Assembly (NCBI GenBank): GCA_020621965.1
Contig: JAHRYV010000018.1
Coordinates: forward strand, 1 to 59,205
DNA length: 59,205 bases
Direction: 5' to 3'
From: Curvibacter sp.
GTDB lineage: Bacteria; Pseudomonadota; Gammaproteobacteria; Burkholderiales; Burkholderiaceae_C
The stretch's first letter is position 1. Each line of letters begins with the position of its first letter. The notes beneath the pieces are model-generated. The model saw only the letters and a list, made by a program, of their open reading frames with translations. It was not told where the DNA came from and ran no database searches. A program made the translations under genes and the position numbers. Shown one piece after another: positions 8,493 to 21,084 of this stretch.

Positions 8493-11400
8493 CTACTGGG
8501 GCAAGGTATAGCCCTTGTCGCGCAGCAGCCGCTCGAAGGCATCGACCACCTGCGCGTCATAGTGCGTGCCGCGGCCGCGGCCCAGTTCCTCCAGGGCCAC
8601 GCCCAGGCCGCGCGCCGGCCGGTAGGGGCGATGGCTGGCGATGGACTCGATCACGTCGGCCACCGCCAGCACCCGCGCCTCGGGCAGGATGTCCTCGCCG
8701 CGCAGGCCGCGCGGGTAGCCGCTGCCGTCCAGCCGCTCATGGTGCTGGCGGATGATCTCGGCCACCGGAAAGGGAAAGGGCACGTCCTTGAGGATCTCGT
8801 AGCCGGTCTGCGCGTGCTGGCGCACCAGCTGCATCTCCAGCTCGGTGAGCCGGCCCGGTTTGGTGAGGATCTCGGCCGGCACGCCGATCTTGCCGATGTC
8901 GTGCACCAGCCCGACCATCTCCAGCGTGTCGCAGCGGCGGGCATCCCAGCCCATCTCGCGGCCGATGGCGCCGGCGATCAGGCCGACACGGCGCTCGTGG
9001 CCGGCGGTGTAGGGGTCGCGCTGGTCGATCATGTTGGAGACCGCCTGCAGCGTGCCGCGCATCGAGGCCTCGAGCTGCCGCACGTAGTCGGCGATCTGCC
9101 GCTCGGCCTGCTGCCGCTCGGTGACGTCCTCGGCCACGACGATGGTGGCCGGGCCGTCGTCCCACTGCACGCGGGTCCCGTGCAGCGCCAGCTCGCGCAG
9201 CTCGCCGCTCTTGCAGCGGATCGGCACGCTGTAGTGCACCGCCGCTTGGCCCGCCTCCAGCGCATCCCAGGCCGCGTGGATGCGGCGCACGTTCTCGGGG
9301 TCGTCGGTGGTGAACCGCCAGATCTCCTGGCCCACCAGTTCCTCGCGCGACCAGCCGATCATCTCGCAATAACGGGGATTGACGTACACAAAGCGCCCGC
9401 CACGCCGCACATAGACCCCCATGACGGTCTGTTCGATCATGGCGCGGAAATGCAGCTCGCTGGCGCGCAGCGCCTGTTCGCCGCGGCGGATCTCGGTCAG
9501 GTCGGTCCAGGCGACGATGGCGTCGCCATCGACCAGGGTCATGGTGCCCTGGGCGATGCGCTCGCTGCCGTCCTTGCAGCGCAGCCGCAGCTCCGGCGAA
9601 CGCACCACACCGCCCAGGCGCTGGGCCTGCGCCACGGCCTGCTGCCAGCTGTCGTGCAGCTGCTCGCGCACCTGCGCATCCGGATAGACCTTGTTGAACC
9701 AGTCCTCCTTGCCGCGGATCTCCTCCAGCTCGTAGCCCAGCCACTCGCGGTGCGCCCGGTTCATCGCCAGCATGGCCACCGTGTCCACCGACTGGATCTG
9801 CATCGGGGTCGGCGAGGATTCGAACACCTCGCGAAAGCGCAGCTCGGACAGTTCGGCGCGGTCCTCGGCCTCCTGCCGACGCCGGTTCGCGGCCATGCCG
9901 TTGAGGGCGAAGGCCAGGTCGGCCGCCATCTCGTCCATCAGGCTGAGCTGGCTCGGGTCGAAGGCGTCGACGCCGGGCGCGTACAGACCGATCACGCCGT
10001 ACAGGCGCCCTTCGCACAGCAGCGGCACCACGGCGCGCGAGCGGATGTCCTGCGTGCGCAGCCAGATGTCCCAGTCCGCATCGGCCGGCCCTGGCGGCGG
10101 CAGTGACAGCCAGATCGTGCGCCCGGCCAGGAAGTCCGGAAAGTGCTGGCCGAACAGACTGGCCGGATCGTCCAGCACGGCCTGCAGCCAGGGTTGCGCG
10201 CTGGCGAGGATCCCGTGCGTGTGGATGATGCGCATCGGCCGCCGCCCCTGCTCGCTCAGGGCGATGAACAGCGTGGGAAAGGCGCCGTGCTGGATCAGTG
10301 CGGCATAGACCTGGCGCAGCAGTTCCTGTTCGTCGGTGCAGCGCACGATGGCGCGGTTGGTCGCGCTCAGCATGTCGTAGAGGTAGCTCAGCCGCCGCAC
10401 CTGCCCCTCGGCCCGGCTGCGCTGGATGGCCTCACCCACGCGCTGCGCCACCGTGCTCAGCAAGGCTGTTTCCTCGGGCAGAAACGCCTCCCGCTCGCTG
10501 CGGGGATCATCGGGATAACCCACCGCGATGCGGGCCACGACCTGGTTGTTCACCCGCAGCTCGCGCACCACGCGGCAACTGGCGCTCAGGGCCGCGGCAT
10601 CGCCAAAGCTGCCCCAGTCGCCGACGATGCCCGCGCGCGCACGGTCCGCCGACTGGAAAGCCGCCGGCAGCAACCGGACCAGTTCGGTCAACAGCTGCGG
10701 AACATCGAGCACCGGCTGCTCCAGCAGGCGGGAGACGTGGTGCAGGCAGCGCAGCTCCTTGACGCGTTCACCCAGCACGCCCATCAGCTGCTCCCGCTCA
10801 CCCTCCTGACGCTTGCGTTCGGTGATGTCGCGCACCACCTGCACGATGCCGCGCCCGGGCTCACCCTCCCAGAACGGCGCCAGCGTGCACTCCACGCTGC
10901 CGGCGTCGCCGCCACGGTCGATCTCGGCCACGAAATGGGTGTCGCCGCGGGCCAGGCGGGCGCAGACCGGGCAGTCGGCCACCGGCACCGCCGCGGCGTG
11001 GAACAGCCCATGCACCGCCTGCCCCACCACGGCACGGGCCGGCAGGCCGGCGTAGCGCAGCGCGGCCCGGTTGGCCTGGTGGATGCGGCCGTCGACCCCC
11101 ACCACCAGCACCGGGTCGGGCACGGCGTCATAGGTGCCGGCCGTGCGCGCCAGCATGCTGAAGGGTTCGCGCAGCGTGCTCTGCACCAGGGCGAGGTAGA
11201 CGAACCAGTAGGCAAAGATCTTGAGAATGTGGCCGAACTGGTTGGCGCCGCCGTGGAGGCTGACATAGCGGGTGAAGGCGAACTCGGACAACACCATCAG
11301 CAGCAACGCCACCTGCATGCTCAGGTGCAGGCGCGGCGACATCAGCGCGCGGTCGCGCCACAACAGGGCGCCGGCCGCCAGCAGCATGACGATGATCACG

Positions 11401-12005
11401 TACTCCGCATAGATCTTGAACGGTGTCAGGCCCTGGCCGACCACATAGGCCTGGGGGAAATGACCGGAGAGGATCCACAGGGCGCCCAGCACCGCCGTCA
11501 GGCCGTAGGCCGCGTGCAAGGAGCCGATGCGCGCCACGCGGCGCAGGTAAAGCGGCGAGATCAGCAGGGCCGCGGCCTGGATGAAACGCGCCAGGATCCA
11601 GAACTGCGTCGGGGTGTCCGGATCCGGCGTGGGCAGCAGCCGCATGCCCTCGTAGGACACGGCATGGGCGATGTCCAGCGCGGCGCACCAGCCGATCGCC
11701 ACGGCCACGTGCACGGTGTAGTGGTTGCGTGTGAAACGGTGCGAGGTCGTGGCCACGGCCAGCGCCGTCAGGGCGATGACGATGGAGAAGACCTCGGCCA
11801 GCGTGTGGAACAGCAGGTTGCTCAGCTGCCCGGCCAACAGGCAGATCAGCGTCACCACCAGCGGGGGCAGCAGCAGGCGCGGCAAGGCGCGCAAGAACTG
11901 CGGGAGCCTGTCATTCTGGAACTCCAGCGCCTGGCGGGCCGGGCTGTCTTCCTCGACCTCGGCTGCGTCCTTGTCGTCCTGTCCCTGAACATCCTTCGTC
12001 AGCAT
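8493..12005 (-). CDS. Membrane sensor with MASE3, PAS, GAF and HD-GYP domains (probable c-di-GMP phosphodiesterase)
   Basis: A 1170-residue protein. A cytoplasmic acidic tail (1-40) is followed by seven or so membrane helices (about 45-275) resembling MASE3 (HTLAEVFSIVIALTALAVA). Then come a PAS domain (about 285-395), two GAF-like domains (about 405-545 and 555-715), two PAS domains (about 735-840 and 850-965), a coiled linker and a C-terminal HD-GYP domain (about 985-1160). The catalytic set is complete: VHDIGKIG with His-Asp at 1035-1036 and HHERLDGSGYP at 1088-1098. By family it hydrolyses cyclic di-GMP, here tied to several sensory inputs; the ligands are unknown. It is divergent from mfd with 124 bases between starts. 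Confidence 0.87.
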   Translation of the reverse strand: MLTKDVQGQDDKDAAEVEEDSPARQALEFQNDRLPQFLRALPRLLLPPLVVTLICLLAGQLSNLLFHTLAEVFSIVIALTALAVATTSHRFTRNHYTVHVAVAIGWCAALDIAHAVSYEGMRLLPTPDPDTPTQFWILARFIQAAALLISPLYLRRVARIGSLHAAYGLTAVLGALWILSGHFPQAYVVGQGLTPFKIYAEYVIIVMLLAAGALLWRDRALMSPRLHLSMQVALLLMVLSEFAFTRYVSLHGGANQFGHILKIFAYWFVYLALVQSTLREPFSMLARTAGTYDAVPDPVLVVGVDGRIHQANRAALRYAGLPARAVVGQAVHGLFHAAAVPVADCPVCARLARGDTHFVAEIDRGGDAGSVECTLAPFWEGEPGRGIVQVVRDITERKRQEGEREQLMGVLGERVKELRCLHHVSRLLEQPVLDVPQLLTELVRLLPAAFQSADRARAGIVGDWGSFGDAAALSASCRVVRELRVNNQVVARIAVGYPDDPRSEREAFLPEETALLSTVAQRVGEAIQRSRAEGQVRRLSYLYDMLSATNRAIVRCTDEQELLRQVYAALIQHGAFPTLFIALSEQGRRPMRIIHTHGILASAQPWLQAVLDDPASLFGQHFPDFLAGRTIWLSLPPPGPADADWDIWLRTQDIRSRAVVPLLCEGRLYGVIGLYAPGVDAFDPSQLSLMDEMAADLAFALNGMAANRRRQEAEDRAELSELRFREVFESSPTPMQIQSVDTVAMLAMNRAHREWLGYELEEIRGKEDWFNKVYPDAQVREQLHDSWQQAVAQAQRLGGVVRSPELRLRCKDGSERIAQGTMTLVDGDAIVAWTDLTEIRRGEQALRASELHFRAMIEQTVMGVYVRRGGRFVYVNPRYCEMIGWSREELVGQEIWRFTTDDPENVRRIHAAWDALEAGQAAVHYSVPIRCKSGELRELALHGTRVQWDDGPATIVVAEDVTERQQAERQIADYVRQLEASMRGTLQAVSNMIDQRDPYTAGHERRVGLIAGAIGREMGWDARRCDTLEMVGLVHDIGKIGVPAEILTKPGRLTELEMQLVRQHAQTGYEILKDVPFPFPVAEIIRQHHERLDGSGYPRGLRGEDILPEARVLAVADVIESIASHRPYRPARGLGVALEELGRGRGTHYDAQVVDAFERLLRDKGYTLPQ

Positions 12006-12063
12006 CGCCTGATCTTAGCGGGCCACACACCGGCAGACCGCCACGTCGCCCTCGCCCGGCCGG

Positions 12064-12069
12064 TAAAAT
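12064..12069 (+). promoter_or_regulatory. Candidate -10 element (TAAAAT) upstream of mfd
   Basis: TAAAAT at 12064-12069 lies 61 bases before the chosen mfd start and would start transcription near 12076, just before the hairpin at 12091-12118. No convincing -35 hexamer lies 17 bases upstream, so the call rests on the -10 match and its position between two divergent genes. Confidence 0.4.
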
Positions 12070-12090
12070 GCCCGCAATTGACCACTTGCG

Positions 12091-12122
12091 ACACCCCCCG
12101 TCATGCCACGGGGGGTGTTTTG
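12091..12122 (+). terminator. Intrinsic-terminator-like hairpin in the mfd leader
   Basis: ACACCCCCCGT (12091-12101) and ACGGGGGGTGT (12108-12118) pair perfectly over 11 bp around the loop CATGCC, followed by TTT and a T/G-rich run. This has the form of a rho-independent terminator, yet it ends 11 bases before the mfd start codon at 12130, on the same strand. The right arm (GGGGTG) is also the only sequence resembling a ribosome-binding site for mfd. It may therefore terminate, attenuate, or mask the ribosome site. Confidence 0.75.
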
Positions 12123-12129
12123 TATTTGT

Positions 12130-15630
<3,501 letters not shown>

Positions 15631-15634
15631 AACC

Positions 15635-16270
15635 ATGACCGCGCTGCTCGAACCCCTGCTCGCCCTCGCCCTGCTGCTGCCGGCCTTGTGGCTGCGGCCC
15701 TGGCGCCTGCTGGGCTCCAGAGACAAGCCCAGCGGCCTGCAGACGCCGCTGCTGGCCACCCTGGCCCTCCTGCCGCTGCTCTGGGCCCTGCCGTTCTGGC
15801 ATGCCATGCCGCTGCAGCTGCAGTGGTCCGGTGCCTGCCTGGTCACGCTGTGCCTGGGCTGGCCGCTGGCCGTGCCCGCGCTCACGCTGGTGAGTGCCCT
15901 CACCTGGCTCATCACGCCGGCCACGGGCACGCAGGCCCTGGCCCTGCTGCTCTGGCAGGGTCTGGTGCCGGCCACGCTGGCCCTGGGCCTGGGTGCGCTG
16001 CTGCGCCGCTTCCTGCCCCATCACCCGCTGGTCTACATCCTGGGCCGCGCCTTCTTCGGCACCCTGCTCGCCGTGTTCGCCGCCAATCTGCTGGCGCTGT
16101 GGGCCGGCCACACCCTGCCCAACGTGGGCCGCGAGCTGTCCTGGATCGCCCTGTGGCTCATGGCCTGGGGCGACGCCATCACCACCGGCATGATGGTGGC
16201 CATCTTCGTCGCCTACCGGCCCGAGTGGCTGGCCACCTGGTCCGACACCCTCTACCTCGACAAAAGCTGA
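15635..16270 (+). CDS. CbiM-like integral membrane protein (putative ECF-transporter permease-like)
   Basis: A 211-residue, strongly hydrophobic protein with about six or seven membrane helices and almost no soluble part. The closing segment (WGDAITTGMMVAIFVAYRPE, then a short tail ending in YLDKS) resembles the COG3235/CbiM-like family, often annotated as an energy-coupling-factor transporter permease. No metal-binding N-terminal His motif of true CbiM (MHI...) is present and no CbiN/Q/O genes are nearby, so transport of cobalt or nickel cannot be claimed. The ATG at 15635 lies five bases after the mfd stop, and serB follows within four bases, so the gene is part of an mfd-serB transcription unit. 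Confidence 0.55.
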   Translation: MTALLEPLLALALLLPALWLRPWRLLGSRDKPSGLQTPLLATLALLPLLWALPFWHAMPLQLQWSGACLVTLCLGWPLAVPALTLVSALTWLITPATGTQALALLLWQGLVPATLALGLGALLRRFLPHHPLVYILGRAFFGTLLAVFAANLLALWAGHTLPNVGRELSWIALWLMAWGDAITTGMMVAIFVAYRPEWLATWSDTLYLDKS

Positions 16271-16273
16271 CCC

Positions 16274-16987
16274 ATGACTGCAACCACCGAATACGCCCCC
16301 GGTCTCGTCCTGCAAGGCATCACGCCGCCGCTGCGCCGGCAGGACTTCAAACTGATCGCCTTCGACATGGACTCCACGCTGATCAATATCGAGTGCGTGG
16401 ACGAGATCGCCGACGCCGTCGGCCGCAAGGCCGAGGTGGCCGCCATCACCGAGGCCGCCATGCGCGGCGAGATCGCCGACTTCAAGGAAAGCCTGCGCCG
16501 CCGCGTGGCCCTGCTCCAGGGCGTGACCGTGGCCGACATGCAGCGCGTCTACGAGGAACGCCTGCGCCTGAACCCGGGCGCGGCCGAGCTGGTGGCCGCC
16601 TGCCAGGCCGCGGGTTTGAAGGTGCTGCTGGTCAGCGGCGGCTTCACCTACTTCACCGACCGGGTGCGCGACACCCTGAAGATCGACTACACCCGCTCCA
16701 ACGTGCTCGACGTGCAAGACGGCGTGCTGACCGGCCGCATGGTCGACCAGCCCTGGGGCGACATCTGCGACGGCGCCGAGAAGCGCCGCATGCTGCTGCA
16801 GACCTGCGCCCAGCTGGGCATCTCACCCAAGCAGGCCATCGCCATGGGCGACGGCGCCAACGACCTGCCCATGATGGGTGAGGCCGGCCTCTCGGTGGCC
16901 TACCACGCCAAGCCCAAGGTGCGCGAACAGGCCATGGTGGCCATCAACAGCGGCGGCCTGGACCGGCTGCTGGAGATCCTGAAGTGA
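16274..16987 (+). CDS. serB: Phosphoserine phosphatase SerB
   Basis: Final step of serine synthesis: hydrolyses O-phosphoserine in the cytosol. The 237-residue HAD-family protein shows the nucleophile motif FDMDSTLINIECVDEIA, motif II (LLVSGGFTYFTDRV), a motif III Lys region and motif IV GDGANDLPMMGEAG. It lacks the ACT-like N-terminal domain of E. coli SerB and is close to the short forms common in Betaproteobacteria. Its stop overlaps the GTG start of the thioredoxin-like gene. Confidence 0.93.
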   Translation: MTATTEYAPGLVLQGITPPLRRQDFKLIAFDMDSTLINIECVDEIADAVGRKAEVAAITEAAMRGEIADFKESLRRRVALLQGVTVADMQRVYEERLRLNPGAAELVAACQAAGLKVLLVSGGFTYFTDRVRDTLKIDYTRSNVLDVQDGVLTGRMVDQPWGDICDGAEKRRMLLQTCAQLGISPKQAIAMGDGANDLPMMGEAGLSVAYHAKPKVREQAMVAINSGGLDRLLEILK

Positions 16988-17553
16988 AAACCACCTGGCA
17001 GCGCCTGGGCGCGGGCCTCAGGTCCTGGCTGTGGAACTGGCTCAAGGACTGGCGCTCGCACGCCCTCACGCTGCTGTTCGTGCTGGCCGTCGTGGTGGGC
17101 GTGAGCGCCTGGCAGACGCGCCACATCCCCGAGGGCGCGGCGCCGGCCTTCAGCGCCGCGCTGGCCGGTGCGCCAGCCGGCACGCAGCTCGCCCTCGACG
17201 CGTGGCGCGCCCAGCATCCGGGCCGCGCCGTCGCCCTGCACTTCTGGGCCGAGTGGTGCCCGATCTGCAAGCTGGAGGAAGGCAGCATCAGCGCGCTGCA
17301 GGCCGACTGGCCGCTGCTGACCATCGCCATGCGCTCGGGCGAGGCCCCGCAGGTGGCCCGCGTGCTGGGCCAGCGCGAACTGCCCTGGCTCACCGTGGTC
17401 GACGCCGACGGCAGCCTGGCGGCGCGCTACGGTCTGCAGGCCGTGCCGGCCTTCATCGTGCTCGACGCCCAGGGCAACATCCGTCATGCCGCCGTGGGCT
17501 ACACCACGCAGGCCGGCATGCGGCTGCGCCTGTGGCTGGCGCAGCACTTCTGA
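16984..17553 (+). CDS. TlpA/DsbE-like membrane-anchored thioredoxin-fold protein
   Basis: A 189-residue protein with an N-terminal cytoplasmic segment, one membrane helix (about 28-45) and a periplasmic thioredoxin fold. The active-site motif is FWAEWCPICKLEEG (W-C-P-I-C, near residues 92-96), and the cis-Pro loop reads LQAVPAFIVLD. By family, proteins of this kind exchange disulfides with periplasmic partners such as apocytochromes or other Dsb proteins; the partner here is unknown. The GTG start at 16984 overlaps the serB stop by four bases, indicating coupling to the mfd-serB unit. Confidence 0.82.
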   Translation: MKTTWQRLGAGLRSWLWNWLKDWRSHALTLLFVLAVVVGVSAWQTRHIPEGAAPAFSAALAGAPAGTQLALDAWRAQHPGRAVALHFWAEWCPICKLEEGSISALQADWPLLTIAMRSGEAPQVARVLGQRELPWLTVVDADGSLAARYGLQAVPAFIVLDAQGNIRHAAVGYTTQAGMRLRLWLAQHF

Positions 17554-17563
17554 TCCGCGCCGC

Positions 17564-18571
17564 TCAGTCGCGGAACTTGACGCTCAGGCCGGTCAGCAGC
17601 AAGAGATCGAATTTCTCGGCCGGCGCCCAGGCGTCGTAGCGACCCTGCAGCTTGATGCTCAGGCTCAGGGTCTTGTTGATGTCGACCAGCAGGCCGGCGT
17701 CCAGCAGCGCGCGTGTGCCCTGCGTGCTCAGCAGGCCGGGATAGACCACGAACTTCTGCTTGAAACGCACCTGTTCGGCCAACTGGTGCGTCGACTCCTC
17801 GCCAAACAGGGTGTCCACCGTGTCGTAACGCATGCGCTGCCGGCCGTCGATCTCCACGCCGGGTTCATAGTAGAAGTCCTCGCGCCAGCTCAGGCCGGCG
17901 TAGGCATCCCACTGGTCGTCACGCTCCTTCACGAGGTGGCGGCCCAGGCCGATGCTGGGCTCGCTGCGCAGCAGCAGCTGGCGGGCCTCGTCGTGGCTGA
18001 GGTCCATGCCGACGAAGCCGAATTCGAGCGCATTGAGGTTGCGGTCGTAGCGCCCGCCCAGGCGCCAGCGCAGATCGGTCAGGCTGCTCGTCACCACGCC
18101 GTTGTTCACGCTGCGCGAGCGGCTCTCCAGGTACTGAGCCGACAGGCTGAGTTTGTCGTCGGGGCGCTGGTACACCGTGTCCAGGCCCAGCTGCACGGTC
18201 AGGCTTTTGGTGCTGCCTTCGGCCAGGGTCAGCGCGGCGTTGAAATCGCCCTCCCAGCGCCCCGCGGCCTGCAGGGGCAGCGGCGGTGCCAGCGCGGGGG
18301 CCGGGGCCACCACCACCGGCGCCGGAGCGTTCTCGGGCACCGGCGGCGCTGGCGGGGCTGTGGGGGCCGGCGGCTCGGCCGCCAGCACCGGCGCCACGGT
18401 GGAGTCCTGGAGCGGGGTGGCCACTGGGGCGATCAGCGGCGGCGGCGCGTCGACAGCGGCGGCCGCCGGCTCGCTGGCGGGGGCAACGGTAGGTTCGGGC
18501 GGCGGCGCTTCCTGCGCCAGGACCATGCCGCCGGCCCCCAGGGCCAGCAGCAGCAATGCATATCTCTTCAT
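17564..18571 (-). CDS. DUF481-domain outer-membrane protein with Ala/Pro-rich linker
   Basis: A 335-residue protein. A signal peptide (MKRYALLLLALGAGGMVLAQ) is followed by about 80 residues made almost entirely of Ala, Pro, Val and Glu, then a DUF481 region (about 105-335) with alternating aromatic/polar strands such as RWEGDFNAALTLAEGSTKSL. It ends with hydrophobic FDLLLLTGLSVKFRD, as expected for an outer-membrane beta-barrel closing strand. DUF481 proteins (YdiY type) have no firm function; some are induced by salt or acid. The ATG at 18571 is preferred over a GTG at 18583 because GGTGA lies 8 bases upstream. It lies behind the PhoD-like gene on the same strand. Confidence 0.75.
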   Translation of the reverse strand: MKRYALLLLALGAGGMVLAQEAPPPEPTVAPASEPAAAAVDAPPPLIAPVATPLQDSTVAPVLAAEPPAPTAPPAPPVPENAPAPVVVAPAPALAPPLPLQAAGRWEGDFNAALTLAEGSTKSLTVQLGLDTVYQRPDDKLSLSAQYLESRSRSVNNGVVTSSLTDLRWRLGGRYDRNLNALEFGFVGMDLSHDEARQLLLRSEPSIGLGRHLVKERDDQWDAYAGLSWREDFYYEPGVEIDGRQRMRYDTVDTLFGEESTHQLAEQVRFKQKFVVYPGLLSTQGTRALLDAGLLVDINKTLSLSIKLQGRYDAWAPAEKFDLLLLTGLSVKFRD

Positions 18572-18622
18572 CTGAACTTTCACCAGAAAACGCGTCGGCC
18601 ACCTGCGGCCGGACCGGGGTGA

Positions 18623-20203
18623 TTATTGCCGCTCGATCTGGGCACGCCCGGCTGCCACCCCGAACTGCGCCAGCGTGAAGGCCTCGCTGTCCGGTCGTGT
18701 CGCGTCCTGGACCGCGCGTAGCGTGGTCGTGAGCCGGCCCGGCGTGAACTCGGCCAGGCCGTAGCCGCGGTAGCGGGCCTCGCCGTAGACGAAGTGCGGG
18801 TTCTCGGCCAGGCGCTCGGCCGCCCTGGCCATGCCGCTGTCGCTGGCGCGCGAGGTGATGCTGGTGCCGCAGAACTCCACGCCCACCGTGGGGCTCGCCG
18901 CATCGGCGTAATCGGCCTTCACGTGGCCGACCCAGTTCTCGTGCACATCGCCGCCCAGCACCACCGGATTGGCCACGCGGTGGCGCTGCAGCGCGTCGGT
19001 CAGGCGCCGGCGCGCGCCGGCATAACCGTCCCAGCCGTCGTTCCACAGCCGCTGGCCGGGCCCGGGCTGGGCATCACGCGGGCCGAACAGGGTCTGCTGG
19101 CCGATCACGTTCCAGCGCCCGGCCGACTGCGCCAGCGCGCCGTCCAGCCACTGTTCCTGCGCCGCGCCCAGGTAGCTGCGCTGCGCATCGCCCCACTCGG
19201 CGCACTGTGCCGGGTCCACCAGCCGGCCGCCGGGCTGGCCGTCCTTCAGGCAGGGCTGGCGGTCGCGGTACTGGCGGCCGTCCAGCAGGTAGAGCTGGGC
19301 CAGGCGGCCGAAGGACAGCTGCTGGTAGATGCGCAGCTCGGCGCCCTGCGAGAGGCCGGCCAACCCCTGCGTCAGCATGGAGGTCCGCACCGGCATGTGC
19401 TCGTACCAGGCCTGGTAGGCGGCGGCACGCCGGGCCGGGAAATCGGCCACCGTGCCCAGCACGGGCACGCCCGTGCCCTCGTGCAGGCCGGCGTAGTCGT
19501 TCTGCACCTCGTGGTCGTCCCAGGTCAGCAACCAGGGGCAGGCCGCGTGCATGGCCTGCAGGTCGGCGTCGCTCTTGTGCAGCGCGTAACGCTGGCGGTA
19601 GTCGTCCAGCGTCAGCACCCAGCCGCCGGTGACGGCGCGCACCGCGTTCATGGCGCCGGGGTATTCGTAGATGTAGTCGCCCAGGAAGAGCACGGCATCG
19701 GGCTCGTCGGCGCGCAGATGGCGCCAGGCGGCGTAGTAACCGTGTTCCCAGCGCTGGCAGGAGGCATAAGCCAGGCGCAGGCGCTGCGGCTGCGCCTCGG
19801 GCCGGGGAAAGGTGCGGGTGCGGCCCACGGGGCTGACGGCGTCGCCCAGCATGAAACGGTAGAAATACCAGCGGTCGGGCTCCAGCCCCGCCACCTCGGC
19901 ATGCACCGCATGGCCCAGCGCCGGCACGGCCTGCACCTGGCCGCTGCGGGCGATGCGGGTGAAGCCTTCGTCGTGCGCCACTTCCCAGCGCAGCGTGAAC
20001 TCGGCGGGTTGCGGCTGCTCGAACTGCAGCCGCGTCCACAGCACCACGCCATCGGCGCTTGGCGCCCCGCTGGCCACGCCCAGGGCAAACGGGTCGTGCC
20101 GCAGGCGGGCCAGGCTCCAGGCGCTGCGCGGCAGCCAGAGTGTGCTGGCGGTGGCCGCGGCCAGGCGCAGCAGCCGGCGGCGGTCAGGAAGGTCTGGAGA
20201 CAT
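18623..20203 (-). CDS. phoD: PhoD-type alkaline phosphatase/phosphodiesterase
   Basis: A 526-residue exported enzyme. The N-terminus has a twin-arginine-like signal (DRRRLLRLAAATAST, with an AWS cleavage region), as expected for PhoD, which folds with Fe3+/Ca2+ before export. A PhoD N-terminal domain (FALGVASGAPSADGVVLWTR) is followed by the metallophosphatase core with ASCQRWEHGYY, LFLGDYIYEY, LTWDDHEVQNDY and, late, VVLGGDVHENW. By family it releases phosphate from phosphomono- and diesters in the periplasm. I see no Pho box in the 74-base gap to rlmB, so phosphate control is not shown. Confidence 0.87.
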   Translation of the reverse strand: MSPDLPDRRRLLRLAAATASTLWLPRSAWSLARLRHDPFALGVASGAPSADGVVLWTRLQFEQPQPAEFTLRWEVAHDEGFTRIARSGQVQAVPALGHAVHAEVAGLEPDRWYFYRFMLGDAVSPVGRTRTFPRPEAQPQRLRLAYASCQRWEHGYYAAWRHLRADEPDAVLFLGDYIYEYPGAMNAVRAVTGGWVLTLDDYRQRYALHKSDADLQAMHAACPWLLTWDDHEVQNDYAGLHEGTGVPVLGTVADFPARRAAAYQAWYEHMPVRTSMLTQGLAGLSQGAELRIYQQLSFGRLAQLYLLDGRQYRDRQPCLKDGQPGGRLVDPAQCAEWGDAQRSYLGAAQEQWLDGALAQSAGRWNVIGQQTLFGPRDAQPGPGQRLWNDGWDGYAGARRRLTDALQRHRVANPVVLGGDVHENWVGHVKADYADAASPTVGVEFCGTSITSRASDSGMARAAERLAENPHFVYGEARYRGYGLAEFTPGRLTTTLRAVQDATRPDSEAFTLAQFGVAAGRAQIERQ

Positions 20204-20277
20204 GCAAGGACGGGCGGGCCATGGACGCGGCCATCATGCCATGCCCTCGTGACGGCACCGTTGCCGTGCCAGGCGGC

Positions 20278-21012
20278 TCAGCCGCGCTGGCGCAGCGCCT
20301 CGTACAGGCAGACGCCGCTGGCCACCGACACGTTCAGGCTCTCCACCCCGCCCTTCATGGGGATGCCGACCAGCTCGTCGCAGGTTTTGCGTGTGAGCTG
20401 CCGCATGCCCTCGCCTTCGGCGCCCAGCACCAGGGCCGTGGGGCCCTTGAGGTCCACCTGGTAGATGGTCTTGGGCGCGTCGTCGCTGGTGCCGATGCAC
20501 CAGATGTTGCGCTCTTTCAGCTCGCCCAGCGTGCGCGCCAGATTGGTCACCATGAAATAAGGCACGGTCTCGGCCGCGCCGCTGGCCACCTTGGCCACGG
20601 TGGCGTTGATACCCACCGCATGGTCCTTGGGCGCGATCACCGCATGCGCGCCGGCGCCGTCAGCCACCCGCAGGCAGGCGCCCAGGTTGTGCGGGTCGGT
20701 CACGCCGTCGAGCACCAGCAGCAGCGGCGGCTCGCTCAGCGAGTCCAGCAGATCATCCAGCGAATGCACCTGGGCCAGCGGCTCCACCCGCGCGGCCACA
20801 CCCTGGTGGCCGTGGCTGCCGGCCAGCTTGGCCAGGCGCAGGCCGTCGGCCTCGATCAGGCGCACGCCGGCCTCCTTGGCCTTTTCCAGGAACTGGCGCA
20901 TGCGCGCATCGCGCCGGGTGGGCTCGAAATAGATCTCGATGATGGATTGCGGCGCTGTCTTCAGGCGCACGCCGACGGCGTGGAAGCCGAACAGGACTTT
21001 GGGGGAGGACAT
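20278..21012 (-). CDS. rlmB: 23S rRNA (guanosine-2251-2'-O)-methyltransferase RlmB
   Basis: SpoU-family (SPOUT, knotted) methyltransferase that 2'-O-methylates G2251 in the ribosomal P loop with S-adenosylmethionine. The 244-residue protein has the substrate-binding N-domain starting [14 protein letters not shown] and the three SPOUT motifs: [40 protein letters not shown] and [20 protein letters not shown]. Length and motifs are normal. The upstream side borders the low-G+C insertion. A small hairpin (ACGGCA/TGCCGT, 20248-20263) lies beyond the stop. Confidence 0.94.
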   Translation of the reverse strand: MSSPKVLFGFHAVGVRLKTAPQSIIEIYFEPTRRDARMRQFLEKAKEAGVRLIEADGLRLAKLAGSHGHQGVAARVEPLAQVHSLDDLLDSLSEPPLLLVLDGVTDPHNLGACLRVADGAGAHAVIAPKDHAVGINATVAKVASGAAETVPYFMVTNLARTLGELKERNIWCIGTSDDAPKTIYQVDLKGPTALVLGAEGEGMRQLTRKTCDELVGIPMKGGVESLNVSVASGVCLYEALRQRG

Positions 21013-21084
21013 GGGGGGATTATCCCAGCATGTCCTTGGGCGGCCGGTAATGGCTAGTGTGGCGGCATCCCCTTCTTTGGGGAT

